A DNA stretch of 64,000 bases from NCBI GenBank assembly GCA_017528345.1, contig JAFXOX010000047.1, positions 1-64,000 of the forward strand, given 5' to 3'. The translations under genes were made by a program, and so were the position numbers. The notes beneath the pieces were generated by a model. It searched no databases. It saw only the letters and a list, made by a program, of their open reading frames with translations, and was not told where the DNA came from. Source of the DNA: Desulfovibrio sp. (GTDB lineage Bacteria; Desulfobacterota; Desulfovibrionia; Desulfovibrionales; Desulfovibrionaceae). Below, one piece after another: positions 35,602-45,913 of the stretch (position 1 is its first letter; each line of letters starts with the position of its first letter).

Positions 35602-37047
35602 CTATTTCTTCTGCAGAGCTTTCTGCAGGGCCTGACCCAGGACTCCCAGAGAAGAGGACTTGCTGCCGCTCTGAGCATGCTTTTTCCAGTCACTGTTTTC
35701 CAGGGATTTGGCTTCAGCAGCCCCTTGCGGCAGAAGACTGATCTTGCGGGCATTGGCATCCACGCGCTGAACAACCACCGTAATGGGATCTCCCTTCTGC
35801 AGCGCAAGCAGTTCGGACTGATTCTTGACGCTTTTCAAATTCTGCATGGGCAGAAGTCCTGTCACAGCCGGAGCCAAGGTCACAAAAATGCCAAAGCTGC
35901 TCTGACTCTCCACTGAGCCCTGAACCTCTGTGCCCGGAGCAAAGCGCTCAGGCACATCAGCCCAGGGATCACCCTGAGCATCACGGATGCTCAGGGAAAT
36001 GCGCCTGGCTTCCGTATTGATGTCCAAAATTTTCACAGTCACGGTCTCGCCGGGGCGGGTCACCTCTTCGGGCTTGTTCACTCGTCTCCCCCAGGCCATT
36101 TCGGAAATGTGGACCATCCCTTCGATGCCGGGCAGAATCTCCACAAAAGCCCCAAAGGCTGCCAGTCGCACAACCTTGCCCTGCACAATCTTGCCGGCTT
36201 CCAGACGATCACCCAGGCTGGCCCAGGGGTCTCCTTCGGCCTGCTTGCGTGACAGAGAAATACGGGTACCCTTCTCGGTCTTGCTGATGCCAATAACCTT
36301 GGCGCGCACAAGATCGCCACAGTTGACGGCCTCATCAGCTGTTGCCAGACGCGACCAGGCAAGCTCTGAAATGTGGATCAGACCCTCCACACTTGGGGCA
36401 AGTTCCACAAAGGCACCATAGGGCACAAGGCGTGACACCTTGCCTTCGACAATATCGCCCACTTTGAGGTCTGCCAAAACTTTTTCCAGATTCTCTGAAC
36501 GCTCACGCTCAATGAGTGCCCGACGAGAGACAATAATATTGCGGCCACGGTTTTCCACACGCATGATCAAAAACTGCATATTGCGGCCGGCAATGTCCTC
36601 GCCCTCGCCCAGCGCCTCCATCTGGCTGCCGGGACAAAAAGCGCGCTTGCCCAAAACTTCCACAGTATAGCCGCCCTTGCAGGTTCCCTGCACTCTGCCG
36701 TCCACAGGGATGGCACTGGCACAGGCATCTTCCAGAGCCGCAAGACCGCTGCCACTCATGGAACGGGAGATATGCACCTCGTGGGAATTCATCTTGACAA
36801 TCCAGCCCTCGATGGTGTCCCCAACCTTGACAATCTCCTCGCCTTCGGCATTGAGGATGTCCTTGCGGTCCATGATACCATCCACCTTAATGCCTACATC
36901 CACAAAGACATTGTCACCGGAGATATCAATGACTGTACCTGAAACTTTCTGGCCGGGGGCCAGACGCACACTGGACGCACTGTGCTGCTCAAAAAGTGCC
37001 GCAAAATCTTCCGTATCGTCCTGAACCACTTGTTGTTCTTCGTTCAT
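35602..37047 (-). CDS. S1 RNA-binding domain protein, ribosomal protein S1-like
   Basis: A 481-residue protein with tandem S1 domains starting near residues 30, 115, 195, 280 and 365, most clearly GDIVEGKVSRLVPYGAFVEL and GKIVQGKVVRLAAFGAFVEI. It is shorter than the six-domain E. coli S1. It probably binds mRNA at the ribosome or in RNA turnover. ATG 37047 (NEEQQVVQDD) was chosen because residues before it do not resemble an S1 protein; the ribosome site is weak. Confidence 0.85.
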   Translation of the reverse strand: MNEEQQVVQDDTEDFAALFEQHSASSVRLAPGQKVSGTVIDISGDNVFVDVGIKVDGIMDRKDILNAEGEEIVKVGDTIEGWIVKMNSHEVHISRSMSGSGLAALEDACASAIPVDGRVQGTCKGGYTVEVLGKRAFCPGSQMEALGEGEDIAGRNMQFLIMRVENRGRNIIVSRRALIERERSENLEKVLADLKVGDIVEGKVSRLVPYGAFVELAPSVEGLIHISELAWSRLATADEAVNCGDLVRAKVIGISKTEKGTRISLSRKQAEGDPWASLGDRLEAGKIVQGKVVRLAAFGAFVEILPGIEGMVHISEMAWGRRVNKPEEVTRPGETVTVKILDINTEARRISLSIRDAQGDPWADVPERFAPGTEVQGSVESQSSFGIFVTLAPAVTGLLPMQNLKSVKNQSELLALQKGDPITVVVQRVDANARKISLLPQGAAEAKSLENSDWKKHAQSGSKSSSLGVLGQALQKALQKK

Positions 37048-37784
37048 CAGATATTCAGCGTGGAAACCCCGCCATTCGCGACAGGGAGGAAACGCTGCCT
37101 CCAAGAGTTTTCGGCCGTAGCCGTTTTGCCAGAAACAAAGTATAAGCATCTGGCGTTCATTTGCCTCAAAAACGCAGGGTCCGCACAAAGGCCTTCTCAT
37201 GCCTTTGTTAAGCGGATTGCAAGCTGATCTTTATACGCCAAAAGTTCTCAAAAGACAATTCATACCATACGTCAAAAATCATCTCATTTTTCGGTCTTGC
37301 CAACGCAAGGTTTTTCACAGTGAAAACCTTGTTTTTTTTCTCGTTCAAACAAATTCCCATCTTCCCTTGAAAAGGCACGCTAACCATGCGTTCATGGTCA
37401 CTGGCCTAGCGCACGGAACAACGCGAGCTCTGGGAGCCAAAGAGGCCCGACCTTTCTCTCTTTGAGCGTCAATGCGCTCAGCTATTGCCAATTTGAGGGA
37501 AGTCACGCCCCCCCTTGCTCTCACGCCTAAAATCTGTGACTCTTTTCCTAAGCGTCAGAACCGAGGCCCAAAACTGCCGTCGCCAGCGCAAATGGATCTT
37601 TTGGCAACTTGCCCTGATGGTTTCGGCATCACCCACTGTTATTGGAACACAGTCATTTCACAGGTCAACGGTGCCGTAGGCCTTTCATGCAGGGACAGGG
37701 ATCAGTACTCCCGCATACATCTTCGAAAATACGAACAGCTGAAATTTACTGCTGGACAAAGCTGCCGTACACATGAGGAACGCC
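37048..37784. other. Long intergenic region with an orphan terminator
   Basis: About 740 bases with no supported gene. It should hold the promoter of the S1-htrA operon (minus). A plus-strand terminator at 37306-37339 has no gene before it. A small GAGCG/CGCTC hairpin lies at about 37463-37478. The frame at 37472-37807 resembles no family and lacks a good start. Confidence 0.5.
37306..37339 (+). terminator. Orphan intrinsic terminator on the plus strand
   Basis: CAAGGTTTTTCAC and GTGAAAACCTTG (37306-37331) form a stem with one unpaired T, directly followed by eight T. The nearest plus-strand gene upstream ends at 31735, so it may end a small RNA starting after 37048. Confidence 0.65.
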
Positions 37785-39428
37785 ATGCCTGTCAATACTT
37801 TCTGTGATGTCACAAGACTCCCTCTGGGAAGGCCCGATTTTTCTGATATCCGAAAAAACGGGAAGGTCTATGTCGACAAAACCGCTTTGCTAGCGCAGAT
37901 TGCCAGATATGATGTGCCAATTTTTCTTTCAAGACCGAGACGTTTTGGAAAATCTCTTCTTGTAAACACCTTTGCCAGCCTTTTTTCCAAGGGGCTTGAG
38001 GATTTTCACGGTCTTAACATTGAGCAAAAATGGCATGAAACAACATATCCTGTTGTCCATTTTGATTTTTCTGACATGGCTGATTTCAATTCAGATGATT
38101 TAAGAAGAGCTCTTTGTAATGATATTATCGATCAATTTGACAGATAAGAAAATATATTCTACTCAGATGAAAAATATCGTTTTCCTGGAGAAATTCTCAA
38201 AAAAATACTAAAGAACATATCCAATAGAAGCATTGTAATGCTCATAGATGAATATGATGCACCACTAACACACCATATTAATAATCAAACTGAGTTCAAT
38301 AATATTATGTGTATAATCAATAATTTTTATGCAGTTATTAAAGAATATACAAGTAAATTTCGTTTTATTTTTATCACTGGCGTCACACGAACTTCTCATA
38401 TTTCAATTTTTTCTGCCTTTAATAATATTAGAGATATCAGCATTGAGAAAGAATTCAACACACTCCTTGGATTTACAAAGAAAGAAATACATATTTTTTT
38501 CGATCAGTATATAAAGAATGCCGCTCAAGTTATTGGTATGTCCAAAGAATCTATATATACACGTCTTGAGCAATATTACGATGGCTTCCAGTTTGCCACT
38601 GAGACTTGCGAAACTCTTTACAATCCCTGGTCGGTGCTCAGTTTCCTGCAAAATCCTGGAAACGGCTTTCAAAACTATTGGTACCAGTCGGGAGGCATGT
38701 CCTCCCTTGTCGCCAACTATCTGAAAGTACGCGATTCTTTTGATTTCATCGATTACAATGACCGTGAAATTGCCATAGACAGACAGCAACTTTCGGATCG
38801 ATATGAATTCGCCGTTATTCCCCATGAAATATTACTCTACCAAGCAGGCTATTTCACGCTCCGCACCCAAAAAAACGGGAGTCTGCGCTTTGTTCCCCCG
38901 AACGGCGAAGTCGAGGCGAGTCTGCTCAGACTCTACCTCACAGCCAACAACTTAAGGCCTGCGGAGCATACACGGCAGTTGATTGAAGATCTTGTTGCTC
39001 CTATTGACAGAAAAGATCTGCCAAGCATCGTGCAAACGATGAACGCCATTCTGAATACCTGTGTCTCTGTCCACGCATCCATTTTCAAAGATGAACGCTC
39101 TGTGCGCGATATCATCTTCGCGGCGCTCTATCTGCTTGCCCCGTTACAGGTCTTCAAGGAGCGAGAATCACTGCTAGGGTCTTCTGATCTGGAAATCCTC
39201 ACGCAAAAGACGCACATGGTCATTGAATTTAAAAGAACCTACCCAAAAACAAAGGATAGCTCAGCAACGCGAGATGCCAAGGCCTCCCTGGCAGAAGCCA
39301 TCAGCCAGATAAAAAGCCATCGCTATGGCGAAGCACCGTTTTCTGTGCAAACACTCTTCCGTGTGGCCATGGTTATCTCAACGGAAGAAAAAAAACTTCT
39401 CCCACAGTATTGCCAGGAGGTTTGCTAA
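37785..39428 (+). pseudogene. AAA-ATPase / PD-(D/E)XK nuclease-like gene broken by one stop codon
   Basis: A 547-codon gene of the AAA-ATPase-like plus PDDEXK_9 family (often listed as DUF1703). The N-terminal part has LPLGRPDFSDIRK, VYVDKTALL and Walker A SRPRRFGKSLLVN. Then an in-frame TAA (38145-38147) interrupts. The same frame continues with Walker B VMLIDEYDAPL, YDGF, YNPWSVL and the nuclease-like MVIEFKRT near the C-terminus. No shift in frame is needed, so one point mutation explains the break. GAGGAA precedes ATG 37785. The middle (about 38000-38600) is much more AT-rich than both ends. Such genes are mobile and multicopy in anaerobes, and their role is unknown. Confidence 0.88.
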
Positions 39429-39833
39429 GCAGACGGCACGAGCCAGTTGTTATCGTTAGCCACGTATTTTTTCTGGAAGGCTGTGTTTAAGAGAAGTGTT
39501 GATCCCGGGTAGAGGTGATGAAAGGTTGCTGTTTCGGGCAAGGACCTTTGCCTTCCCCCATAGATCTGTTTTTCCCAGTAAATACAGGGCGTTACGCGGC
39601 GCATCAACACTTTCATGAAACAGAGCCTTCTGGAAAAAGTGTGGCACTGATATGAGGATCGAAAACAACGCCATTTCCGTGGCGTCTGCCTGAAGAAGGA
39701 TGTTATTGGCTCTGGGAGGCTTGACAAGCCCATATTTGGACTTAAGCATTATCATATTTTCCCAAACCATCACGCTCTTCCTCTGGGAAGCTCGTTAAAG
39801 CACGGCAAAACAGCCCCGCGCAAGGGAGCCAGT
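39429..39833. other. Intergenic region, no supported gene
   Basis: About 400 bases. A minus-strand frame (39456-39773) reads fairly like protein (for example MALFSILISVPHFFQKALF) but overlaps another open frame, has no ribosome site I trust and matches no family I know. It may be a gene relic. Confidence 0.3.
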
Positions 39834-41858
39834 ATGTATCCCACAAATCCTCTGGAAGATCAGGATCTTCAGGCCTATCACAGCTTTCTCAGAGAACGCG
39901 GCGTGCGTTTTCACAATGAATATCAGCGTATCACCCAGCTCTATGGCTCACTGAAAGCCTATGCCAACCTCCACGAGGAGCTGGGTATCCACCTTGTGGA
40001 GAAAGACGGCAAGCGCATCTGGCGTCTTCGGGAATACCTGCCGGGAGCAGCCTGCGTCTGGCTGACCACAGAACAGTATCGTTTTCAGCGCCACGCTCGT
40101 CTGCGCTTTACCCCTACAGGTGACGGTTTTTTTGAGCTTTGCCTCCCCGCTTCCGAGCTTGCCCACGGCATGTATGCGGAACTACGGATTGAACCCGCAG
40201 GTTATGAAGTCCTCAATGCCGATGCCGTACCCACAACGCTGAAACGCGTACCGGCTTTTGCCAAATGGGTGGAGCAGAATAAGGAAATTCCCACGCAGTG
40301 GTGTGCGCGCATCTATCACCCAGATACGCCCTATCACTTCCGCCACCCCAACCCCACACCCCCTTCCTTTCTGCGCATCTATGAGGCTCATGTAGGCATG
40401 GCCCAGCCAGATACGGAGCATCACGGGGAATCGGTTGGCAGCTACCAGGATTTCAGCCAGAAAATTCTGCCGCGCATTGCCAAGAGCGGTTACAATACTG
40501 TGCAGCTCATGGCCATTCCCGAGCATCCTCTCTACCGCTCCTTTGGCTATCAGGTCTCAAGCTACTTTGCCCCCTGTTCACGTTTTGGCACCCCCAAAGA
40601 TTTCCAGGAGCTCGTCGACACAGCCCACGCACTGGGCCTTTTAGTCATTCTGGATATTACCCATGCCCATGCCTGTGCCAATACCGAACAGGGTCTCTGC
40701 AAGTATGACGGTACAAACTATTTCTTTACCGACAAAAACAATCAGTGGGGCACACCGACCTTTGATTTCAGCAAAGAGATGACACGGCGTTTTCTCCTCT
40801 CCAATCTGCGCTACTGGCAGGAGGAATACCGTGTGGACGGGTTCCGTTTCGATGCTGTGGGCAATATGCTCTACAAGGACTTTGGCCGCGACGACAGTTT
40901 TTCACACACCGGCCGCTGTTTTTACGGCAAGGACGGAAAACCTCGCGCCAATGAAGCAGGCGAGCTCTATCTCTGTCTGGCCAATTGTTTGGTGCACGAA
41001 CTTGCTCCCCAGGCTGTCACCATTGCCGAAGAATTTTCCGGCATGCCTGGGCTGACCTGTGCTCCTGACAAGGGTGGGCTTGGTTTTGACGCACGCTTTG
41101 CCATGGGCATTCCCGACTACTGGGAAAAATTCATCGAGTCGCCCAAAGATCTTGGCAGCATGTGGTATGAGATGAACAATCACCGTCCCTATGACCGTAC
41201 GGTGAGCTATGTGGAATGCCACGATCAGTGCATTAACGGGGACGATGCCATGATCTGGAGGATTCTCGGCGATGATATGTACACCACCATGCACATATCC
41301 CGGGAAACCTGGAAGGTCTCGCGAGGACTGGCTTTTTACAGACTCATGCGACTTATAACGCTCGCAACCGCCGATAAGGGGTACCTCAATTTCATGGGGA
41401 ACGAATTCGGCCACCCCGAATGGCTCGACGCTGAGGAGCACGCCCACAGACAATGGCGTCTGACAGCTGACCCCTCCCTTAAATACCATGCTCTCCAGCT
41501 TTTTGATCAGGCTCAGATGGCTCTTGTGGAAAACTATGCCTGTGATTTTCAAAGCGCCCCGCTTTTCCGCTTTATTCACGAGGACAGAAGACTTCTGGCT
41601 TTTGAACGCCATCATCTGCTTTTTGTCTTCAATTTTCACGAAACCGAAGCTGCCACAGATCTCTGCTTTGCAGTGACGCCGGGAAAATATGTCGCCATTC
41701 TCTCTTCAGATGAAAAGCGCTTCGCCGGTCATGCCAATGTGGTGGTCCAGGATCCGCCCCTTGAACACTTTACACAACCCTGTCACGACCCTCTGCTTGG
41801 CGACATTACGCTCTATGTTCCTCCCATGGTCGCTCTTGTCCTTGCCCGCATGGACTGA
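39834..41858 (+). CDS. glgB: 1,4-alpha-glucan branching enzyme, eukaryotic-like GH13
   Basis: A 674-residue enzyme that makes alpha-1,6 branches in glycogen. An N-terminal CBM48-type domain precedes the TIM barrel with YEAHVGMAQP, VDGFRFDAVG (nucleophile near Asp340), IAEEFSGMPG (acid near Glu399) and YVECHDQ (third carboxylate). The sequence YEAHVGM and the overall length match the plant/animal type (GH13_8) rather than the common bacterial GlgB. GGGAGCC precedes ATG 39834. No other glg gene lies nearby. Confidence 0.9.
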   Translation: MYPTNPLEDQDLQAYHSFLRERGVRFHNEYQRITQLYGSLKAYANLHEELGIHLVEKDGKRIWRLREYLPGAACVWLTTEQYRFQRHARLRFTPTGDGFFELCLPASELAHGMYAELRIEPAGYEVLNADAVPTTLKRVPAFAKWVEQNKEIPTQWCARIYHPDTPYHFRHPNPTPPSFLRIYEAHVGMAQPDTEHHGESVGSYQDFSQKILPRIAKSGYNTVQLMAIPEHPLYRSFGYQVSSYFAPCSRFGTPKDFQELVDTAHALGLLVILDITHAHACANTEQGLCKYDGTNYFFTDKNNQWGTPTFDFSKEMTRRFLLSNLRYWQEEYRVDGFRFDAVGNMLYKDFGRDDSFSHTGRCFYGKDGKPRANEAGELYLCLANCLVHELAPQAVTIAEEFSGMPGLTCAPDKGGLGFDARFAMGIPDYWEKFIESPKDLGSMWYEMNNHRPYDRTVSYVECHDQCINGDDAMIWRILGDDMYTTMHISRETWKVSRGLAFYRLMRLITLATADKGYLNFMGNEFGHPEWLDAEEHAHRQWRLTADPSLKYHALQLFDQAQMALVENYACDFQSAPLFRFIHEDRRLLAFERHHLLFVFNFHETEAATDLCFAVTPGKYVAILSSDEKRFAGHANVVVQDPPLEHFTQPCHDPLLGDITLYVPPMVALVLARMD

Positions 41859-41881
41859 AGCGGCCAAAACAAAAGACGCCC

Positions 41882-42688
41882 TTAAAGCGCAAGACTGAGA
41901 GCCACAGGACAGTGATCGGAACCAAAGACCTGGTCTTCGATCCAGGCATCCTCAACCTGACGGCACAGCTCATGTGAGACAAAGAAGTAATCAATGCGCC
42001 AGCCAATATTTCTGGCTCTGGCTCTTGTCTTATAGGACCACCAGGAATAGGCATCTGTCACATCCGGATGTTTGAGGCGAAAGGTGTCACAGTAGCCTGT
42101 GGCGATCATGCGATCCAGAAAGGCGCGCTCTTCTGGCAAGAAACCCGTATTTTTTTCATTATCCTTGGGCCTTGCCAGATCTGAGGGCGTATGGGCGATA
42201 TTGAAATCGCCGCAGACCACCACAGGCTTTGTCTTGCGCGCCTCTTCGGCATAACGCAGAAAGGCCTCAAAAAAAGCCATCTTATAGGGTACTCTGGCAA
42301 ACTGACCTGTCGGTCGCCCCTTTGCATCGACAATGGCCGCGCCGCCATTGGGAAAATAGCCATTCATGAAGTGAAACTGCTCAAACTCGAGGTGCAGAAG
42401 ACGACCTTCCCCCTGCTGCTCGGGCCAGGGCAGCTCTGCGTGAACGCTCACAGGTTTTGTGCGACAAAAGACCGCGACCCCGGAATAGCCTTTTTTGACC
42501 GTGCTTGAGCAGAAATGCGCATGCCAGCCGGAAGGAGCTGCAAGTTCAGGGGCAAGCTGGCTCGGCTGAGCCTTGGTCTCCTGCAGAGCGATGATATCGG
42601 CGTCACTTTCTGTAAACCAGCGCCAATCAGGCTTGGCAGCCACAGCGCGCAGACCGTTAACATTCCATGAGACGAGTTTGAGGGCCAT
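41882..42688 (-). CDS. xthA: Exodeoxyribonuclease III
   Basis: A 268-residue apurinic/apyrimidinic endonuclease and 3'-exonuclease of the Xth family. Motifs are SWNVNGLRAV, ALQETKA (metal Glu), VVCGDFNIAHTP, WWSYKTRARARNIGWRIDY and GSDHCPV (catalytic Asp-His). It repairs abasic sites and blocked 3' ends. It converges with glgB, 23 bases apart, with no clear terminator between. Confidence 0.95.
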   Translation of the reverse strand: MALKLVSWNVNGLRAVAAKPDWRWFTESDADIIALQETKAQPSQLAPELAAPSGWHAHFCSSTVKKGYSGVAVFCRTKPVSVHAELPWPEQQGEGRLLHLEFEQFHFMNGYFPNGGAAIVDAKGRPTGQFARVPYKMAFFEAFLRYAEEARKTKPVVVCGDFNIAHTPSDLARPKDNEKNTGFLPEERAFLDRMIATGYCDTFRLKHPDVTDAYSWWSYKTRARARNIGWRIDYFFVSHELCRQVEDAWIEDQVFGSDHCPVALSLAL

Positions 42689-43060
42689 AGTCTATCCTTG
42701 CTGAAAAATTGAGGAAGAATACGGCAAATACCCTAGCAGGCGCCTCTTTGCTGGTCAATTGCCCACAAAAAAACCATTTTTTCCTTGCCATTAGCGCTGA
42801 GATAGGGTAAGCCATAGCATCTTCAAGCAACACCTGCCTTGATTCTAGCGAAAGCAGCCACGTCAGGCTGCGTTTACACGACATTCTACATATTCTTCGT
42901 CTGGTTATGCTTTTTCTGACCAGACGACTTCTTCTATACCCTCTGTTTTTCCTCGTGATCTGGAGGGAAGCAGTTTTTCTGTGCCAGAACTTTGTCCTGC
43001 GCCGCTTCTGCTCACCTCTCATACCTGCCACGAAAATCGCCAACAAGCACGGTTCTTTTT
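42689..43060. other. Spacer and probable rho leader
   Basis: About 370 bases with no supported gene between divergent xthA and rho. It must hold both promoters. rho is often controlled by premature termination in its own leader, so a long leader is expected. A hydrophobic 64-codon frame at 42907 overlaps rho and lacks a good start. Confidence 0.4.
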
Positions 43061-44356
43061 ATGCGAAAAAAAAAGCAAGCGGCTCCAAGCCTTTCCTCTG
43101 ACACGGCTCTCAATCTCACGGATCTCAAAAACTGTTCCATGCAGGAACTGATGACGCTGACCGAGCAGTATGACATTGAAAACGCCAGTTCCATGCGCAA
43201 GCAGGAATTGATCTTTGCCCTGCTCTCCTGCGCTTCGGAAAACGGGGGCATCAACGGCGACGGAGTGCTTGAGATCCTGCCCGACGGCTTCGGCTTTCTG
43301 CGTTCTCCCCTGAGCAGCTATATGCCGGGCCCGGATGATATCTATGTTTCTCCCTCGCAGATCAGACGCTTTGCCCTGCGCAAGGGCGATGTGGTTTCAG
43401 GGCAGATTCGCCAACCCAAGGAGGGTGAACGTTATTTTGCTCTGCTCAAGGTCACACAGATCGGTTTTGAGGAGCCCGAGCTTGCCAAAAATCTCGTCCT
43501 CTTTGACAATCTCACCCCCATCTATCCCAACAGACAGCTGATCATGGAGACCACCGGCAAGAACTACTCCAACCGGGTCATTGATCTGCTCTCCCCCATA
43601 GGCCTTGGCCAGCGCGGACTGATCGTGGCCCCGCCGCGCACCGGCAAAACCGTTCTCCTGCAGTCCATGGCCAATGCCATCTGCGACAATAATCCCGACG
43701 TCACCCTGATCATTCTGCTCATTGACGAGCGCCCAGAAGAAGTCACGGACATGGAACGTACGGTCAAAAAGGCCGAAGTCATCAGTTCGACCTTTGACGA
43801 GCCGCCGCAGCGCCATGTGCAGGTCTGTGAGATGGTTCTGGAAAAAGCCAAACGTCTGGTCGAGCGCAAGAAAGATGTGGTCATTCTTCTTGATTCCATC
43901 ACCAGACTCGGCCGCGCCTACAATGCCGTGACCCCCTCTTCGGGCCGTGTGCTCTCAGGCGGTCTTGACGCCAATGCGTTGCAGCGGCCCAAACGCTTCT
44001 TCGGGGCAGCCCGCAATATTGAAGAGGGTGGCAGTCTGACCATTATTGCCACGGCCCTCATCGACACAGGCAGCCGCATGGATGAGGTCATCTTTGAGGA
44101 ATTCAAGGGCACGGGCAATATGGAAATCTACCTCGATCGCCATCTCTCAGAAAAACGCGTTTTCCCAGCCATTGACATCAACAGGACCGGCACCCGCAAA
44201 GAAGATCTGCTCCTTGACGAAGATACCCTGAACAGAGTCTGGATTCTGCGCAAAGTGCTCTCGCCCATGTCTCCCACCGAAAGCATGGAATTTCTCCTGG
44301 ACAAGATGCAGGGCACCAAGAGCAATAAAGATTTTCTCAATGCCATGGGCAAATAG
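43061..44356 (+). CDS. rho: Transcription termination factor Rho
   Basis: A 431-residue hexameric RNA helicase. The N-terminal Rho domain starts at [15 protein letters not shown], the RNA-binding fold includes DGFGFLR and [13 protein letters not shown], and the ATPase has Walker [21 protein letters not shown], Walker [17 protein letters not shown] and the Q-loop/R-loop regions. ATG 43061 (basic RKKKQ start) fits family length. An earlier frame adds 23 unlikely residues. No strong ribosome site is seen, which suits a self-regulated gene. Confidence 0.96.
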   Translation: MRKKKQAAPSLSSDTALNLTDLKNCSMQELMTLTEQYDIENASSMRKQELIFALLSCASENGGINGDGVLEILPDGFGFLRSPLSSYMPGPDDIYVSPSQIRRFALRKGDVVSGQIRQPKEGERYFALLKVTQIGFEEPELAKNLVLFDNLTPIYPNRQLIMETTGKNYSNRVIDLLSPIGLGQRGLIVAPPRTGKTVLLQSMANAICDNNPDVTLIILLIDERPEEVTDMERTVKKAEVISSTFDEPPQRHVQVCEMVLEKAKRLVERKKDVVILLDSITRLGRAYNAVTPSSGRVLSGGLDANALQRPKRFFGAARNIEEGGSLTIIATALIDTGSRMDEVIFEEFKGTGNMEIYLDRHLSEKRVFPAIDINRTGTRKEDLLLDEDTLNRVWILRKVLSPMSPTESMEFLLDKMQGTKSNKDFLNAMGK

Positions 44357-44393
44357 AACGTGAGGCGTACACCCCATACCCCAAAATTTTTTC

Positions 44394-44423
44394 TTGGCAG
44401 TTCTTGAGATTTTACGCTAGCAT
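44394..44423 (+). promoter_or_regulatory. Possible gdhA promoter
   Basis: TTGGCA (44394-44399) and TAGCAT (44418-44423), 18 bases apart. gdhA ATG is 62 bases further. Confidence 0.35.
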
Positions 44424-44485
44424 AGTTTGCTTTTTCACCAAAAGCACTCTCTACAACGTTCTTTTTCCAATTTGCGGAGGTTTCC

Positions 44486-45841
44486 ATGGCATCGTATGCT
44501 GAAAACGTTATGTGTGAGCTCAAACAGCGCTATGCCTACCAGCCTGAATTTCTGCAGGCCGTGTCGGAAGTACTGGAGAGCCTCTCGCCCATCCTCAACA
44601 AATGCAAGAAATATCAGGATTACAAAATCCTTGAGCGCATTGTTGAACCTGAACGTACCATTTCCTTTCGCGTAGAATGGGTCGACGACAAAGGTCAGAT
44701 CCAGGTCAACCGCGGCTACCGCATTCAGTTCAATTCGGCCATCGGTCCCTACAAAGGTGGCATCCGCCTGCACCCCAGCGTCAATCTGAGCATTCTCAAA
44801 TTCCTGGGCTTTGAGCAGATCTTCAAAAACTCCCTCACAAGCCTTCCCATCGGCGGTGCCAAGGGTGGATCGGATTTTGATCCCAAGGGCAAGAGTGACA
44901 ACGAGGTCATGCGTTTCTGCCAGGCCTTTATGAATGAGCTCTATCGTCATATTGGCCCGACCATCGACGTGCCTGCCGGTGATATTGGCACAGGCGGCCG
45001 TGAGATCGGCTATTTCTACGGCCAGTACAAGAAGCTGACCACACGCTATGAAGGCGTTTTGACCGGTAAAAATCTTCTCTTTGGCGGATCTTTGGCACGC
45101 ACGGAAGCCACAGGTTATGGTGCTGTCTACTTTGCCCAGAGCATGCTTGAAGATCGCAAGCAAAGCCTCGAAGGCAAGGTCTGCACAGTGTCCGGTGCCG
45201 GCAATGTGGCCACCTACTGCTGCGAAAAGCTCTTACAGAACGGCGCAAAGCCTGTGACTGTGACCGACTCGCGCGGTATGATCTACGACAAAGACGGCAT
45301 CAAGGTTGATGTGCTCAAACAGGTCAAGGAACAGGAACGCGCGTCCCTGACCCGTTACAAGGAGCTGGTGCCTTCAGCGGAATACACGGCTGTGGCTGAT
45401 TATCCCAAGGGCATGCACAAGGTCTGGACTGTACCCTGCTTTGCGGCTTTCCCCTGCGCCACACAAAACGAGCTGAACAAGGAAGATGCCCAGGTTCTGC
45501 TTAAAAATGGCTGCCAGTGCGTCACCGAAGGTGCCAATATGCCCTCCACTCTGGAGGCCGTGCACGCCTTTGTGGATGCCAAGATCGCCTATGGCCCGGC
45601 CAAGGCCGCCAATGCCGGCGGTGTGGCCACAAGCCAGCTGGAGATGGAGCAAAATGCCGGCATGCAAAGCTGGACCTTTGAAGAGGTGGACAATAAGCTG
45701 CACAAGATCATGCAGAATCTCCACCGTAATGCTGCTTCAACGGCTGAAGAGTTCGGCGCGCCCGGAAACCTGGTCTGCGGTGCCAATATCGCCGGCTTCA
45801 GAAAGGTTGCCGATGCCATGATTGCTCAGGGTGTCTGCTAA
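44486..45841 (+). CDS. gdhA: NADP-type glutamate dehydrogenase
   Basis: A 451-residue hexameric enzyme that makes glutamate from 2-oxoglutarate and ammonia. It shows FRVEWVDDKGQIQVNRGYRIQFNSAIGPYKGG, the catalytic-lysine region PIGGAKGGSDFDPKGKSD, VPAGDIGTGGREIG and the dinucleotide fold SGAGNVATY. Length and motifs fit the 450-residue biosynthetic group. GCGGAGG precedes ATG 44486. It is monocistronic, with a terminator after it. Confidence 0.96.
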   Translation: MASYAENVMCELKQRYAYQPEFLQAVSEVLESLSPILNKCKKYQDYKILERIVEPERTISFRVEWVDDKGQIQVNRGYRIQFNSAIGPYKGGIRLHPSVNLSILKFLGFEQIFKNSLTSLPIGGAKGGSDFDPKGKSDNEVMRFCQAFMNELYRHIGPTIDVPAGDIGTGGREIGYFYGQYKKLTTRYEGVLTGKNLLFGGSLARTEATGYGAVYFAQSMLEDRKQSLEGKVCTVSGAGNVATYCCEKLLQNGAKPVTVTDSRGMIYDKDGIKVDVLKQVKEQERASLTRYKELVPSAEYTAVADYPKGMHKVWTVPCFAAFPCATQNELNKEDAQVLLKNGCQCVTEGANMPSTLEAVHAFVDAKIAYGPAKAANAGGVATSQLEMEQNAGMQSWTFEEVDNKLHKIMQNLHRNAASTAEEFGAPGNLVCGANIAGFRKVADAMIAQGVC

Positions 45842-45859
45842 TCTCACAAGCGTGTCTTT

Positions 45860-45893
45860 GAGCCGTCCGCCCCTTGCGGACGGCTCTTTTTTT
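45860..45893 (+). terminator. Intrinsic terminator after gdhA
   Basis: A perfect 11-bp stem (45860-45870 with 45876-45886) closes CCCTT and is followed by seven T. Confidence 0.93.
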
Positions 45894-45913
45894 GTTAGAT
45901 CAAGGAGTTTTCC

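Noticed and set aside
42907..43101. Hydrophobic frame as a rho leader peptide
   Set aside because: It overlaps the rho start out of frame, has no ribosome site and no known counterpart.
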